From: Pyrus communis
Taxonomy: Eukaryota; Streptophyta; Magnoliopsida; Rosales; Rosaceae
Assembly: GCF_963583255.1 (NCBI RefSeq)
Contig: NC_084807.1
Location: forward strand, 18,980,072 to 19,044,071
Direction: 5' to 3'
DNA: 64,000 nt
How positions within the stretch are numbered: the stretch's first letter is position 1; every line of letters begins with the position of its first letter. Below are positions 21,248 to 32,880 of this stretch, piece after piece. Both the position numbers and the translations under genes were made by a program. The notes beneath the pieces are model-generated. The model worked only from the letters and a program-made list of their open reading frames with translations, ran no database searches and was not told the origin of the DNA.

Positions 21248-24200
21248 CCCCCCAATCTCAACTAGGGAACCCCAGTTTGAGATTGGAACAATGCTTAAAA
21301 AAAGCTGGACCATGTAGTCCCTTGGTAAGCACATCAGCTACCTAATCATGAGTGACAATATATTCAACTTGAAGATCACCTTTCTGAACCATTTCATGAA
21401 CAAAATGAAAATCCATGTCTAAGTGTTTAATTATGGTATGAAAAAAAGGATTAGAACATAAAGCAAGTGTAGAGAATATTGTCATAGACTCATAGTGTAG
21501 CACTGGAGGATTAGGCAGAAACACATGTAAATCCTTCAAGATTAACCGAATCCAATCTATATCCGCAGCAGCATTTGCAAAAGCTTTGTACTCTACCTCT
21601 ACAGAACTCCAAGAGACACTCCTTTGCTTATTGGCCTGCTAGGAAATAGGATTTTGTCCCAAAAAAACAACATAACTTGTGGTTGATGTTCTGATACTAA
21701 CATTAGAAGCCGAGTCTGCATCACTATAAGCAGTTAAATCAAGAGAGGGAATGGAAGAATAAGTAAAACCACAATCCACTGTACCCTGCAAATACCTCAA
21801 GATGCGTTTAACAAGATAAAAATGAGCATATGTAGGATTAGACATAAACTGGCATGTATAGTTGACTGGAAAAATAATATTTGGCCTAGTGAATGTCAGA
21901 TATTACAACGCACCAACCAAACTCCTAAAGACAGTAGGATTAGGCATAAGAGTTCCTTCATCCTTAAGAAGTTGAGTGTGAGGTTTGTAGAGAGTAGGAC
22001 AAGATTTACATGACTTCATAGCTGCATTCTTCAATAAATCTTTGGTATACTTGTATTGAGATACAAACAGATCCCCATTGTTCTTATATGTGATTTTAAG
22101 TCCCAGAAAAAAATGTCAATTGACCCATATCTTTCATATAAAAAACTTCACCCAAATTATCAATCACCTATTGAACTAACATAGAAGAAGAGCCAGTAAT
22201 AATAATTTCATCTACATAGAGTAACAAAATGACAACCTTGGTCCCTTGAGCCTTAACAAAAAAACTAGTATCATATTCGAAGACTTTAAAGCCCAAATTA
22301 GGTAGATATGTAGTAAATTTAGAGTTCCAAGCCCTAGGGGCTTGTTTAAGTCCATAAAGTTACTTAACAAGTTTACAAACATAATTAGGATGAGAAGAAT
22401 CTTGAAATCCCTGAGGTTGCTTCATAAAGACTTCTTCCTGCAAATCTCCATGGAGAAATGCATTCTTAATATCTAAATGTCTTAGGGACCATTTATGTGC
22501 AGCAGCTGAAGTAAGAACAAGCCTATCAGTATTGTGCCTAACCACTGGGTTAAAAGTATCATCATAATCAATACCATGTCCTTGACTATACTGAGCAACA
22601 AGTCTGGCTTTGTACCTAGAAATGTGTCAATTTTGATCTTTCTTGATTTTGTACACCTATTTACTCCCAATAACATTTCTGTCAATAGGTGAAGGAATCA
22701 ACTCCCAAGTTCCTTGCTTTTGTAATGCAAAAAATTTATCAGATATGGCATCTCTCCAATGTGTATGAGAAACAACAGCTTTATATGATGTTGGTTCAGT
22801 AGCCTCAACAATACTCAACACTGCAATGTAACCTTTAAAAACATCATGGAAACCACTAGAAACATATAAATTCTCATAAGATGCAAAAGCAAGAAAATAT
22901 CCATAATCATTTCGAGATATAGTTCATGATTTCAACCTAGTTTGTGTAGGATGAACTGGTGAAGTACAATGTGTAACTTGAACTAAACTATCAGAAGAAT
23001 CAAGAGATAAAATTACCTCAACATGTGTAGGATCTGAGACAGGCAACAAAGATGTTGACGCATAAGAGGAGGGAGAATGAGTATGCTAATGAGAGGTCTG
23101 TAATGGAGATACAATACCAAACTTGAACAATAGTAGTTGAATTATGTAACTCATATCCACTAGAAAAAGAAGAACTATAACTATGTTGTGTTGATGAACC
23201 AATAAGACTTAGAACTAGAATGCCTGGTATTATCATGTGATTAAGGTATAACAAAAGGAACAGTAATATGATGGTAATGGGTAAGTTAGAAACCCTGTGC
23301 AGTGACTGCACAATAGGCTTAGTGTGAAATGGAAACAAAGTTTCATCATGAATAACATGCCTGGAGATAAACAACCTTTGTTTCCCCCTATGAAAACAAA
23401 TAACTCCTTTATATCTCTATGAATATCCTAAAAACACACATTGATAAGTTCTTGGTTCCAACTTATAAGAATTGTAAGGCCTAAGATAAGGATAAATAGT
23501 TGTGCCAAACACTTTAAGTGAACCTAACTCAGGTTGGATACCAAATAATTTAAAAAATGAAGGCTGCATGATTAATGACTTGCAGGGCATCATATTTATG
23601 AGAAAAATTGCATGGGAACAAGCATGGAACTAGAATTATGGGGTAAAGATGCAGTGGATAACAAGGTCACAACTGTTTCTATGATATGCCTATGTTTCCT
23701 CTCAACAATACCATTTTACTAAGGGGTATGAGGGCAAGAAATCAAATGTATAATGCCATGGGAATCTAAGTATTTCTTAAACACTATACTCATATATTCA
23801 TCACCACCACTGGATTGAAAATATTTCACAATTGCTTGAAAATGAGTTTTAATAAAGGCCTGAAACTTCTCAAAAACTGAATAAACTTCAGCCTTATAAA
23901 CCAAAGGAAAGATGCATGTAAACTTGGTAAAATCATCAACAAAACTAAACATAGTATTTATATCCTTCCATATACAACTGGGGATGGTCCCCAAACATCA
24001 CTACGTATTCTCTCAAAGAGTTTTACAGAAACATGAGCATTAGAAGAAAACACTTGTCTGGATATCTACCCATTGAAACAGAAATTACAGATATGCTTAT
24101 TTATATCAAGTTTATAGGGAGCAAAGGATGGTTTTTCTTTCTGGGTTTATAACAATCATAAGCAAAATAGCCAGAGTTTAGGATTTTAAAAGCATAAATA

Positions 24201-24250
24201 AGGAATGAAGCCATAAGTGGTATTTATAGGCAGATTAGGAAGAAGATCGA
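21248..24250 (-). pseudogene. Decayed copia polyprotein: integrase, reverse transcriptase, RNase H
   Basis: Minus-strand pieces appear in copia order. Pre-integrase and integrase (about 24100-23700): IRSDVWGPSP, FVDDFTKFTCIFPL, then FQSSGGDEYMS, where the catalytic Asp of 'frsDnGgE' is lost, and CPHTP...NGIVERKHR with stops. RT (about 22700-22150): [33 protein letters not shown], and YVDE in place of YVDD. RNase H (about 21850-21270): RILRYLQGTVDCGF, SSVEVEYKAFANAAADIDW, HLDMDFHFVHEMVQKGD. It ends at the polypurine tract. Frameshifts and stops occur throughout, and gag, protease and 5' LTR are missing. Confidence 0.85.
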
Positions 24251-24261
24251 CCGTCTCATAT

Positions 24262-24590
24262 TCAAAGCTTGAGGAGTAAATCCAGTCGAAATATTTTTGC
24301 AATCATCACAAAAATAAAAAATCCAGGGAAGAGGCCGAAAAGCATGCAAAACGAGATTGCACGATTACATGTGGCGACGAACTTTAAGGCACAATCTTTA
24401 TGAAGAGACGTTTTGACGTCTATGCACCTCGGGCGTAAGGCACATGTGTTGCCGAATCCAAACAGCTGTGACGAGAAGGCACCGTGTGTCAACCATTTAC
24501 GATTATCAAGGACTGACATATAGTGGGAGATTGTGCGTGATAAATGGATTTGAGTGGATATGGAATATTCGTTTTTGCAAAGGTCTTTTA
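24262..24590. other. Unassigned sequence next to the copia relic
   Basis: A minus-strand frame (24262-24519) is open but has no recognisable motif and no neighbouring exon. I treat it as non-coding. Confidence 0.35.
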
Positions 24591-25630
24591 ATCAACCACA
24601 AAGTGTAGGCCGAGGGTTTATTTCTCAGTTTATTCAAGGCCGAATTTCGGCCAAACACTATAGGTCGAAAACCTCATAAGTGAGAGGCAGTGTTTGGGCC
24701 CAAAATAACATTTAGGGCCGAGCCTAGAGTTATTCTCGGCCTAATAATGGATACAGGGAATATTCTTTCATAGGCCGAGCCCAGTGGAATTTGACCGAAC
24801 CCTATCAGAAGATGGTTCTATCTAGATAAGGGTTAGGTGATTAAATCCCAATACAATAAAGATTCTCGAAAACTAAGGATGCTTTGAATCAGAAAAGATG
24901 ACGAGAACCAAAGGGTGAATTTGAACGATTAGGGAGCTAGATTCAAAATTTTACAAGGATCAAGATTGTTCGAGATCTATTCAGATTGGGTTAAAGAATC
25001 CTAATTCAAATGAAGTTCCATTTCGGCCACTAAGCAAATCATTGCTATAGATAAAAGGGGAATTAATCATTCAAAACCCCTCCAATTCAACACACAACTG
25101 CCCTGTGCAAACTTCTCAAACATCTTGATATTTTTATTTTCTTTTTCCTTGCCAACATATCTTCAATTTGGATAAACAACACTAAGGTCGTAGAATCAGC
25201 TGACCAATGAGCACCTTCAGTTTGGATAAACAGCACTGCTTCGAGACTGACTGGTTATTTATCCAAGTCTCGATCAACAAGGATTTCCAAGTCCTTATTG
25301 GAAGAGGTCATCTCATTAACCTACTCGGTGAAGTGAGGTGTTACCAGGTTACTACATTCGGCACACTGAAAGCCGAATTTAATATTGAACTTCGTAGAAC
25401 TAGCAGCCTTTTCTTTGTGCTCAAGAACCCGAAGGCCGAGATGTTTTCCTTCCTTGGCTTGGCCGCATTCGCGAGATCAAGAAGTCAGCAATACGCCTAA
25501 CACCACATCAACATATTTTACTCCCTGGCCAAACTCAACCAATGAGTTGGCACGCCCCGCATTCAACTGAAGGACGTGGTTAGCTCATTAGTTATTCGGC
25601 CTACGAGCCATGTAGGCTAGGTAATTTTTA
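24590..25630 (+). mobile_element. Probable LTR-derived repeat rich in GGCCGA motifs
   Basis: Repeated GGCCGA(G/A) phrases and TGTTTGGGCCCAAAATAAC at 24691 resemble starts of plant gypsy-type LTRs. A TATA-like AGATAAAAGGGG (about 25049) is followed by a CT-rich leader. A frame at 25207-25500 (MSTFSLDKQHCFETDW...) has no known domain. Borders and target duplication were not found. Confidence 0.4.
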
Positions 25631-25674
25631 GGGTAAAAAATTATATAACAAAAATAATTATTAAATTAGTATAG

Positions 25675-26060
25675 TGCCACTTAGTGATAAGTCATCTAAC
25701 ATAGACTTCTTCAATTCATCCAACACCTTTTTCCAAGACGACCACTCTATAGGACACTTGTTCTTAATTACTGTCCCAACATCGTGCGCAAACATAGCGT
25801 GCGACTCCCTCTCAGATCCCCTAAAATCTTCATACCTTATTTGCCTTGGACATTCTCATTTTTTTTTTTTTTTTATCTATGGAAAAACAAAATTTCATAA
25901 TCAAATTAAGTATTTTATAATCATCCAATAAATTTATTCAAAAATAAAATAAATAAATAAATAAAACTTTCAAATCCACAAAAAAAATGGTATTACCTTT
26001 TCAACGTCCTTCTCCCTCACATCCCTTAATTGAAGCAGCAGCGGAATCGGCCATCGTACA
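25675..26060 (-). pseudogene. Split gene or transposon fragment, minus strand
   Basis: One piece (about 25860-25675) reads CPRQIRYEDFRGSERESHAM, FAHDVGTVIKNKCPIEWSSW, KKVLDELKKSMLDDLSLSGT before a stop; it resembles the 'H.iGtvvr..cPi....W..v....k..m...l' region of uncharacterised plant transposase-related proteins. Upstream, at 26060-25998, MADSAAA begins a second piece; a neighbouring frame reads LLLQLRDVREKDVEKV just before a GTAATACC donor-like site. They may be exons of one decayed gene, but the joining acceptor is poor and frames conflict. Confidence 0.35.
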
Positions 26061-26420
26061 AACAAATAAAAAAATAATTGGGATATAAGGAGTTTGGGGA
26101 AGAAGAAAATGATGGGAACTTGAGGGTGTTGGGGATGAGTATGAAAGGAAAATGGAGAGTGAATCTGTTTTATAAAACCCGTAGGAACTTTTGACTAAGG
26201 TTTTGTTGCGCAAACAATACAGTAATTACTTAGCCTTAAATGACTCACTAACCATTTCACACTTTGCGCGACGCAGGATTCATAGTGCAAGATTTTGTTG
26301 GGAAAAAGTTTGTCGCTTGAGAATTTGGCCCCAAATCTCCCGATACCCATGTTTTTTTCTCAACCTTTGCGCGACAAATGTTTGGTTTCGCGTAGAAATA
26401 TTTCTTGCACGACAAACGTT

Positions 26421-26537
26421 AGGTTCAATTCTCATTAAAGGCGAATTTGAACCACATTATAGCTAGCTCATTGTGAAGTTAAGTTCATCCCCCTCTTCTT
26501 TAGTGTAGATAATATTGTTTGTTCAAAAAAAAAAAAA
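26421..26537 (+). mobile_element. SINE-like element, copy 1
   Basis: The body GGCGAATTTGAACCACATTA, GCTAGCTCATTGTGAAG, TAGTGTAGATAATATTG and a TTGTTCAAAAAA tail matches 59861-59978 in order and spacing. The other copy retains a tRNA-like B box (TTCGATTCCC) at its 5' side. It is 5'-truncated or very short. Confidence 0.6.
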
Positions 26538-26760
26538 CAACTTAGAGGTCACAACCCATGCCCCTCAACCACTCACCCTAGTCCATTGTCCTCAGCCCTT
26601 GCCATTATTAAAAAAGAAAATGAAAATTAAATTATTAAAAAATATCCTTACCTATGGTCACTCCCGTGTCGTTTTCTTTAATTTCCCAAATATTGACCTT
26701 GAAAATGCTCGACCAACAAAACAATAAAGCACCTTGAAAATGCAAAGCCCCTGCATGCAG

Positions 26761-26770
26761 TATATATAAA
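26761..26770 (+). promoter_or_regulatory. TATA box of the 26888 small-protein gene
   Basis: TATATATAAA is 118 bases upstream of the ATG. Downstream, the leader (GGTACCCAAAGGCA...CTGCTTCTTAC) is shared with the gene at 30657. Confidence 0.6.
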
Positions 26771-26887
26771 CCAAACTATTAGGTACCCAAAGGCACATGT
26801 GATCTACTCTTTTTCATCAAAATCCACCAAACCATCTTCATAAAAACAGCTTCTAACCCACCTAAATCCTCTGCTTCTTACTTTTCC

Positions 26888-27097
26888 ATGGCTGGCCTTC
26901 AATACAACTTCTTTCCCACTGACTTCCTCTACCCTCGTGCTGCTCCTAAGTTGAGGACCTTAGAAAAAGCTACTGATCTTCCCCTGCAAACCACCAAAGC
27001 AGATCATGCAGCCAGCGACCTTGAACAGCTCAAGATTCAACACCGTGGAGTTCAAGTAGTCAAGATTGCAAAATCTCCTCCTGTAATGCATGGTTGA
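26888..27097 (+). CDS. Short plant protein of the FFPTDFFYPR family (69 aa)
   Basis: A single-exon 69-residue protein: MAGLQYNFFPTDFLYPR, a variable middle (about 18-42), then LEQLKIQHRGVQVVKIAKSP (about 44-63) and a short tail. Both ends are nearly identical to the protein at 30657-30875; the middle is not. Leader and 3' flank are shared too, so the two genes, 3.8 kb apart in the same orientation, are recent tandem duplicates. No signal peptide, membrane segment or named domain is seen. The basic amphipathic C-terminal block and aromatic N-terminal block suggest two short binding motifs; that is inference. The start is supported by conserved Met-Ala-Gly and an upstream TATA box. Confidence 0.75.
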   Translation: MAGLQYNFFPTDFLYPRAAPKLRTLEKATDLPLQTTKADHAASDLEQLKIQHRGVQVVKIAKSPPVMHG

Positions 27098-27299
27098 ATA
27101 TGAAAGGATTCGCCCCGTTCGATCATCGCTTACAAGAGCAATCTTTGTGAATGCTGATACTGTTAGGGTTGTGAAGCTTGTAAAGATCATGACCATGAAC
27201 TTCAGGATTGGGTTATTTATGGGTTACCTTTTTGACCACTATGTAGTTACTTTGCTTGCTTGTCATCATGTATGATGTATAACATATATAATTCGTATC

Positions 27300-30200
27300 G
27301 CTTTGTAACATCAAGGAACTAGGTGGATGTTATATGAATTACTGTCATCCAGAAATGCATGTTCAGATTAATGCAAGTGTACGAAGATCATTGGTGTCCA
27401 TATCTTTTCCCTTTTCCCCAGTAGCTACAATTTAATTAAAAAATTTCGGATTTTAAGGCCGCCGTTTACTTTCCAATACGTATAAATGTATAATCTCTGC
27501 TCTTGACCAAACAAAAATTGTAGTTTCTGCTACTGAGGATTAAAATAGAATTGTCTGTTCCTCTAAAATTATAAATATAAAAAAAGGAAAATTACATTAG
27601 AAAGATGTGTATATTCTCTCTAACTATAATATTCACCACCGTAAAACTAATAAATTGTAAGATATTTTGCCCCTGCAGAATTGTTCATTGCAAAAAATAA
27701 TTGATTAAATATCTCCCAGCACCAATGGTTGGTTAAGCATAAGAGCACAAAATAAATAATCGCAACCTATTATTTGATTGAGGCTTTTTTTTTTTTTTCA
27801 CCAATTTGATTGAGGTTTTAGACAACTATTTTATGCTCACTTTTCTTTTTATTCAGCCCGATATAACAAAGTTTTTCGGAAAAATAAAACATATTTAAGA
27901 TTTATTTTTATCAAACATTTTATGCTTCAAAATCTTAGTGATGAAGTGTAATACAAAGTGTATTTTGACAACTGCAGCCAGCAGAAATGGAAAGTGATCG
28001 TGACTTAGATTATGAGAATGGCCCCGATTATGAACGATATTTTTTAGGAGTAAACAAATAACCTCCCCACTTGGTCAAAATTTTAAAAAGAGTAAGCTAA
28101 TAATCTTCCTTCAAATTGTGTCCCATAGAATTACGTAACTTAAATAAAATAGTTTTGAATCTAATAACAATATTGAACTTAGCATTTTCTAATGTCCTTG
28201 AGTAATATTCATGTGGAGCAAGTGACTCTCTATTATGGTGGTAGAGAGAAGTGTTATCCTTGTACCACGGCATAAATTCGAACTTCGTTAGCTCACTAAT
28301 TTAATATATAATCTAACAAATCTATCGTTTTAAAAAAATAAAAAATAAAATAATAATTCACGTGGACATCTTGTAGCTGTCCAACTTCGCGGTAATATAG
28401 GCAGGGTCATTGCTCGACCTCACGTGGAAATAAACAAAATGAATTTCTGTTCAAAGTTCAACAGTTTCAAACTTTCCGATCTATTTGACTTGCATAATAA
28501 ATAAGAGAAAGAAGCATATACCATTGTGCCATGGCCTGCGGTCCACGATGGCTGTTTAGTATTTGGCTCATGGCTAGCTGAATATGCGAATATGCCCGCG
28601 TTGAGAACAGAAAATAACATTCTGCACGCAGCATATACCATTGACTCTTCTTTTGTTTTCTCCTCTTTTTAGATTTTGAATAGTAGTTTCATTTTTACGT
28701 GGGGATGCACATATTTCTATTTGTGAATAATGATTTGACCGAATAAATTTAACGATCTAAATCATTCAATTTATTAATTTTTATTTAACTTACCCGAAAA
28801 AAATTATTTAAAAAAAAATCGTTTAATCATTCGAACATATGAAATAAGTAACTAATATGCTACTTTGTACCTATACTATCAATTAATTTTATACATTTGA
28901 ATGACTAAATGATCTCCGATTGAAATGATTTTTTTGTAGGGGTAGTCTTCGAGTGAAGATTAAGAAATTGAACGGTTTTCATTATGAAATTTGTGCGATC
29001 AAGATACATTTTTCAAAAGAGGGAATGAGTTCATGTCTCATAAGAGGGAATGCAAGTATCATCCTTCACTTTTCGTACTAGCATATACCCAATCATGTTC
29101 TCCTAGACACCAGAACCCAATAAAAATTGTAGTCACCTACCGTTTATCTTAAGTTAAAAGTAGAATTTTTGTTGTTATATTTTCTCCTTTATTATTAAAT
29201 TAAGATTGAATGAATGGTAAGTGATCACAATTTACTTGAACACTAAGGTTTAAGAGAACAGGATTCGTAGCATGCCAAACACTTTGCTCTTAAGTCACCC
29301 TGCATGCCTTAAAATATTTGTTTGTTTAATTATTTGATATCAAGTCATCATGCATGCCTTGAAGTATATATGTTTGTTTTATTATTAGTGCCAAAATAGA
29401 ATCTGTATTTGTTGTAACTAATAACTGGAAATTGATATACGAATCTCATCAGGCGTTATTCTTTTTTTAATGTCAACTCATATCACAAGTTATTCCGGCA
29501 CACCAAATTAGACGGAGTGCAGGTAGCTGTGCATTTTATATGCTGTTCCTTTTTTATCAGTTATTGATGAAGCATATAAGAGGGAACCGTACGTATCAAC
29601 ATGAAGTTATCAAGTCAGAAGGACCTTTTGACAAAATATTATTTCGAAAATATTATGCTTGTGTGTAACAGTATTTAAGTTTTTACGCATTCAAAATTTC
29701 AAATACATTTATACTCTATTATTATGGAAACGTGAAAATATCTAAATTCAAAATAGTTTAATATAACAAAAGAACAACTGCGCAAGTGACCTTTTACCAC
29801 AGTAATGAAAATAAATTGAGCATTTGCATGACCATGTGGATTCGAACTTCGTCGGTGACTAATCTAACAAAATCTATTATTTGACCCAAAAAAAAAAAAA
29901 AAAAGAACAAAGCAAGTGATGATAAATTTAAGTTTTTTGGGTCTTGAATTAGATCTAATAAGGATTTGATTTGATCTGAATCCAATGCTTTTCGGAAATG
30001 GATCTATAAGTCATATATGATGACCTGGTCCAAATACGGATATCAATACGTTTGGTTCGAATTCAATCCGTTTATAGGTCTATATATGTGTCATCATCGT
30101 GAATCAGACTTTGATTAATTGGCAATTTGACAAGTCTAGTATAGTCGTATTCCTCTCTTATATATAAGTTATAAGCGAGAGGTTTAGAATTAACTTATAT

Positions 30201-30530
30201 GACATGTCCATTATGTAGCTCAACCCAAATCCCTTAGACCTTGATGTATAATACGTTGAATAAAATATATAAAAAGCCAACCTAGAGGTCACAAAAGTTT
30301 ATTTTTGGGAAAACTAATGAAAAGAGCATAAAAACTTTGAGTTTTAACGAAAATGACAAAATAAAGGATAAAATGAATATGATCAGGATTGATTTTTTTT
30401 AGTATAAAAATGTGATTTTTCGTTAAAATGAACAGTACCGAAAGTTTAACGAAAAAGAACTTTAACGAACAACTTTGTTCGTCATCAGCCCATTGCATTA
30501 TAAAAGACGGGTGGTTTCGTCTCTTATCTT
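27300..30530. other. Long AT-rich spacer with SINE-like scraps
   Basis: No coding region supported. tRNA-related scraps with 'TTCGAACTTCG' B-box-like sequence and A-rich tails lie at about 28240-28345 and 29835-29900. Poly-T or poly-A tracts are at 27785-27800 and 29888-29904. Confidence 0.45.
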
Positions 30531-30542
30531 TTTTCATTCCCC

Positions 30543-30550
30543 ATATAAAG
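30543..30550 (+). promoter_or_regulatory. TATA box of the 30657 small-protein gene
   Basis: ATATAAAG, about 110 bases before the ATG, in the same place relative to the shared GGTACCCAAAGGCA leader as the TATA box of the paralogue at 26888. Confidence 0.55.
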
Positions 30551-30656
30551 CATCTTGAAAAGCCGAACTATTTATTGGTACCCAAAGGCAAAGGCCGCCA
30601 AACCAATTCCTTCATATAGCTTCTAATTAACCCTAATTTCTGCTTCCTACATTTTC

Positions 30657-30875
30657 ATGGCAGGCCTTCAATACAACTTCTTTCCCACTGACTTCTTCTA
30701 CCCTCGTACTACTCCTCAGTCGATGATCTTAGAGCCAACTAACAAAGCTGCTACTCTTCCCCTCCAACCCACGAAAATAGAAGATGTCGCCGGCATCATT
30801 GAACAGCTCAAGATTCAACACCGTGGAGTTAAAGTCGTCAAGATTGCAAAATCTTATCCTGCCATGCAAGGTTGA
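30657..30875 (+). CDS. Short plant protein of the FFPTDFFYPR family (72 aa)
   Basis: A 72-residue single-exon protein: MAGLQYNFFPTDFFYPR, a variable linker (about 18-48), then IEQLKIQHRGVKVVKIAKSY and a tail ending AMQG. It is the closest paralogue of 26888-27097. Substitutions cluster in the linker, while the two end blocks are kept, the pattern expected of a protein under selection at both ends. The 3' flank is also shared (GGATT.GCCC.GTTCG.TCATC) and is interrupted by a 124-bp SINE-like insertion absent from the paralogue. Function is not recognised. It may be a peptide precursor or a small adaptor; neither is shown by sequence. Confidence 0.75.
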   Translation: MAGLQYNFFPTDFFYPRTTPQSMILEPTNKAATLPLQPTKIEDVAGIIEQLKIQHRGVKVVKIAKSYPAMQG

Positions 30876-30937
30876 ATGTGCACGGATTTGCCCAGTTCGG
30901 TCATCACTTTGTTCGATAAGGGCGGTCATCGTGAATG

Positions 30938-31061
30938 ATGGTAGATGGAGTGCTGAGTTTTTACACATGCATCTCAAGTTCGAAACTCTCCATCTCTTAA
31001 ATTATTGTAATAGTTTCGAACCTTCTCTCATTCCTTTAATAATAATAATAAATTTTAAAAA
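30938..31061. mobile_element. SINE-like insertion with 7-bp target duplication
   Basis: The 3' flank of the 26888 gene reads continuously, while here 124 bases interrupt the same sequence, bounded by GTGAATG at 30931-30937 and 31062-31068. The insert has a B-box-like AAGTTCGAAACTC and a (TAA)n tail, as in plant SINEs. Confidence 0.65.
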
Positions 31062-31454
31062 GTGAATGCTGACACTCTTAGGGCTTGTGAAGCTTGTGAA
31101 TATCAAATCTCATTTTATTTTATTTTTTGTATGAAACTATGAAAGGAGAAAATGAACGTATCTCAATTAAGTTATTATCAAATAAAAGGACCTTTTTTTA
31201 CCAAAATAGAAAAATAAAAAGAACTTCTTTTTCTGAAAAGTTTTTTTTTTTATATGTAGATTTAGTGTATCTTTTTGAAAACCATAAATATGGTTGGGTG
31301 AACACTTGTGGTAAAATTTTGGCCTCCCACCATACCAATTTTATTATACATAATCCAAGTAAAACAAAAATTACAATTATTCTGATAGAATCATGGATAT
31401 CATGGATTGGTATATATTGCTTTCTTAAGTTCTATTGATTCTTCTCATGCATTG

Positions 31455-31503
31455 TGAAATAATGAAACCACAAGGGAAGATTTTTCTCCAGTGAGGCCCT
31501 TCC
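31455..31503 (-). pseudogene. Duplicated scrap of PIG-Q exon 7
   Basis: About 47 bases (ATGAAACCACAAGGGAAGAT, TTTTCTCCAGTGAGGCCCTT) closely match 33875-33922 inside exon 7 of the PIG-Q gene, same strand, about 2.4 kb away. No other exon sequence is nearby, so it is a tiny filler-type duplication. Confidence 0.65.
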
Positions 31504-31791
31504 GGACTATTGGTGCAATTCAACCCTACTCCAATAAGGACTCTTTGTGATGTTCATTCCGTCCGTAGTTTTTTTTTTTTTTCAACGACCTAAACCATCT
31601 ATATTTTAGTTCATCATTCATAGATCATACTTGCAAAAAAATTAAACAAATACAAAAACATTAAGAAATCTAATTGTAGTGATGAAAATGGCCAAGGCCC
31701 CAATTGACAAGAGTATGCATGCAAATAATATACGTATTTGTGCTTATTAACAGTATGAAGAGATTTTGTTGAGACATGATTTTTTTATAGG

Positions 31792-32125
31792 TGTCACATC
31801 CCGGCCCGGGCCACCACCACATTCTGGGCTCGACTCCACCGTAGCACGATATTGTCCGCTTTGGACCCCAACCACACCCTCATGGTTTTGTTTCTAGGAA
31901 CTTACGAGCAACTTCCCAGTGGGTCACTCATCATGAGATTGCTCTCGCACGAACTCGTTTAACGTCACCCATCATGAGATTGCTCTCGCACGAACTCGCT
32001 TAACTTCGGAGTTCCTACGGAACCCGAAGCCAGTGAGCTCTCAAAAGGTCTCGTGCTAGGTAGAGATGGGAATATACATATAACGCTTACAGGATCCACT
32101 CCCCTGTGTGATGTGGGATGTTACA
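31792..32125 (-). mobile_element. Cassandra-type TRIM solo LTR with 5S-rRNA-like sequence
   Basis: A 334-bp unit with TGTCACATCCC and GGGATGTTACA ends. On the minus strand it contains a 5S-rRNA-like core (CTTCGGGTTCCGTAGG..., AAGTTAAGCGAGTTCG, GGGTGACC..., CACTGGGAAGTT). Cassandra elements are TRIMs whose LTRs carry such 5S-derived promoter sequence. Flanks ATAGG and GTAGG are a one-mismatch target duplication. A 41-bp direct repeat (31923-31963 and 31964-32004) duplicates part of the 5S-like control region. No second LTR is present. Confidence 0.8.
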
Positions 32126-32880
32126 GTAGGGGTTTTTGAACCTTAATCCTTGAAGAAGATTAAAATTCAATAAAAACCTGGTATTAGATTAAATATTAAT
32201 TTTAGTCCTCTAATGTGTACTTAATTCAAATTTATATTATATTTTTGTTTTAATATTTAATAGATATCTTGTTTAATGTCATTACATTAAAATTAAAATT
32301 ATTTATTATTATACACATTTTAATTCATTATATTTATTTTACTTCCTCTAATTAGTGTACCTAAACGTCTTTATCATAATATATTTTACTAAATTAGTAT
32401 ATCAAAATGTCTGTACTTAAATATATCCTAGTGAATTAATGGCACATAAGAAAATATGCAAAAACATAAATGTACCAAAAAATTCCGTACCTAAATATAT
32501 GATACTAAACTAGCGTACCGAAATGTCAGTACCTAAATATATTATAATAAACTAGTGTACTGAAATGTCCATACCTAAACTTATTATACCGAAATGTTCA
32601 TACCTAAATATATTGTAATGAATTAATGGCACATAAGAAAATGTGCAAAAACATGTGTACCGAAAAATCTTTACAAAAATATTTTCTTATATAAGATACT
32701 TACCATAATGAAAATTAAAATTTATAATATTTTCATAAAATTATAAATAAAAAAGAAAGACATGTTGGCATTAAATAGAGTCTAGGACTAAAATCAATTT
32801 TTAATCTTGTATAAGACATTTTTCTAAACTTCATCTTATTTAAGGATTAAAATCTAGTTTTCTATTTTTTTTTATACATA
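32126..32880. repeat. Inverted-repeat element with internal minisatellite
   Basis: Left (about 32130-32215) and right (about 32765-32875) edges are loosely inverted (…TTAATTTTAGTCCT…). Between them, at 32340-32690, a degenerate unit (GTACC.AAATGTC.GTACCTA, AATATATTATAAT.AACTA) repeats several times. Non-coding. Confidence 0.5.

Noticed and set aside
24262..24519. 85-residue minus-strand frame
   Set aside because: No motif, no splice partners, placed between two decayed transposons.
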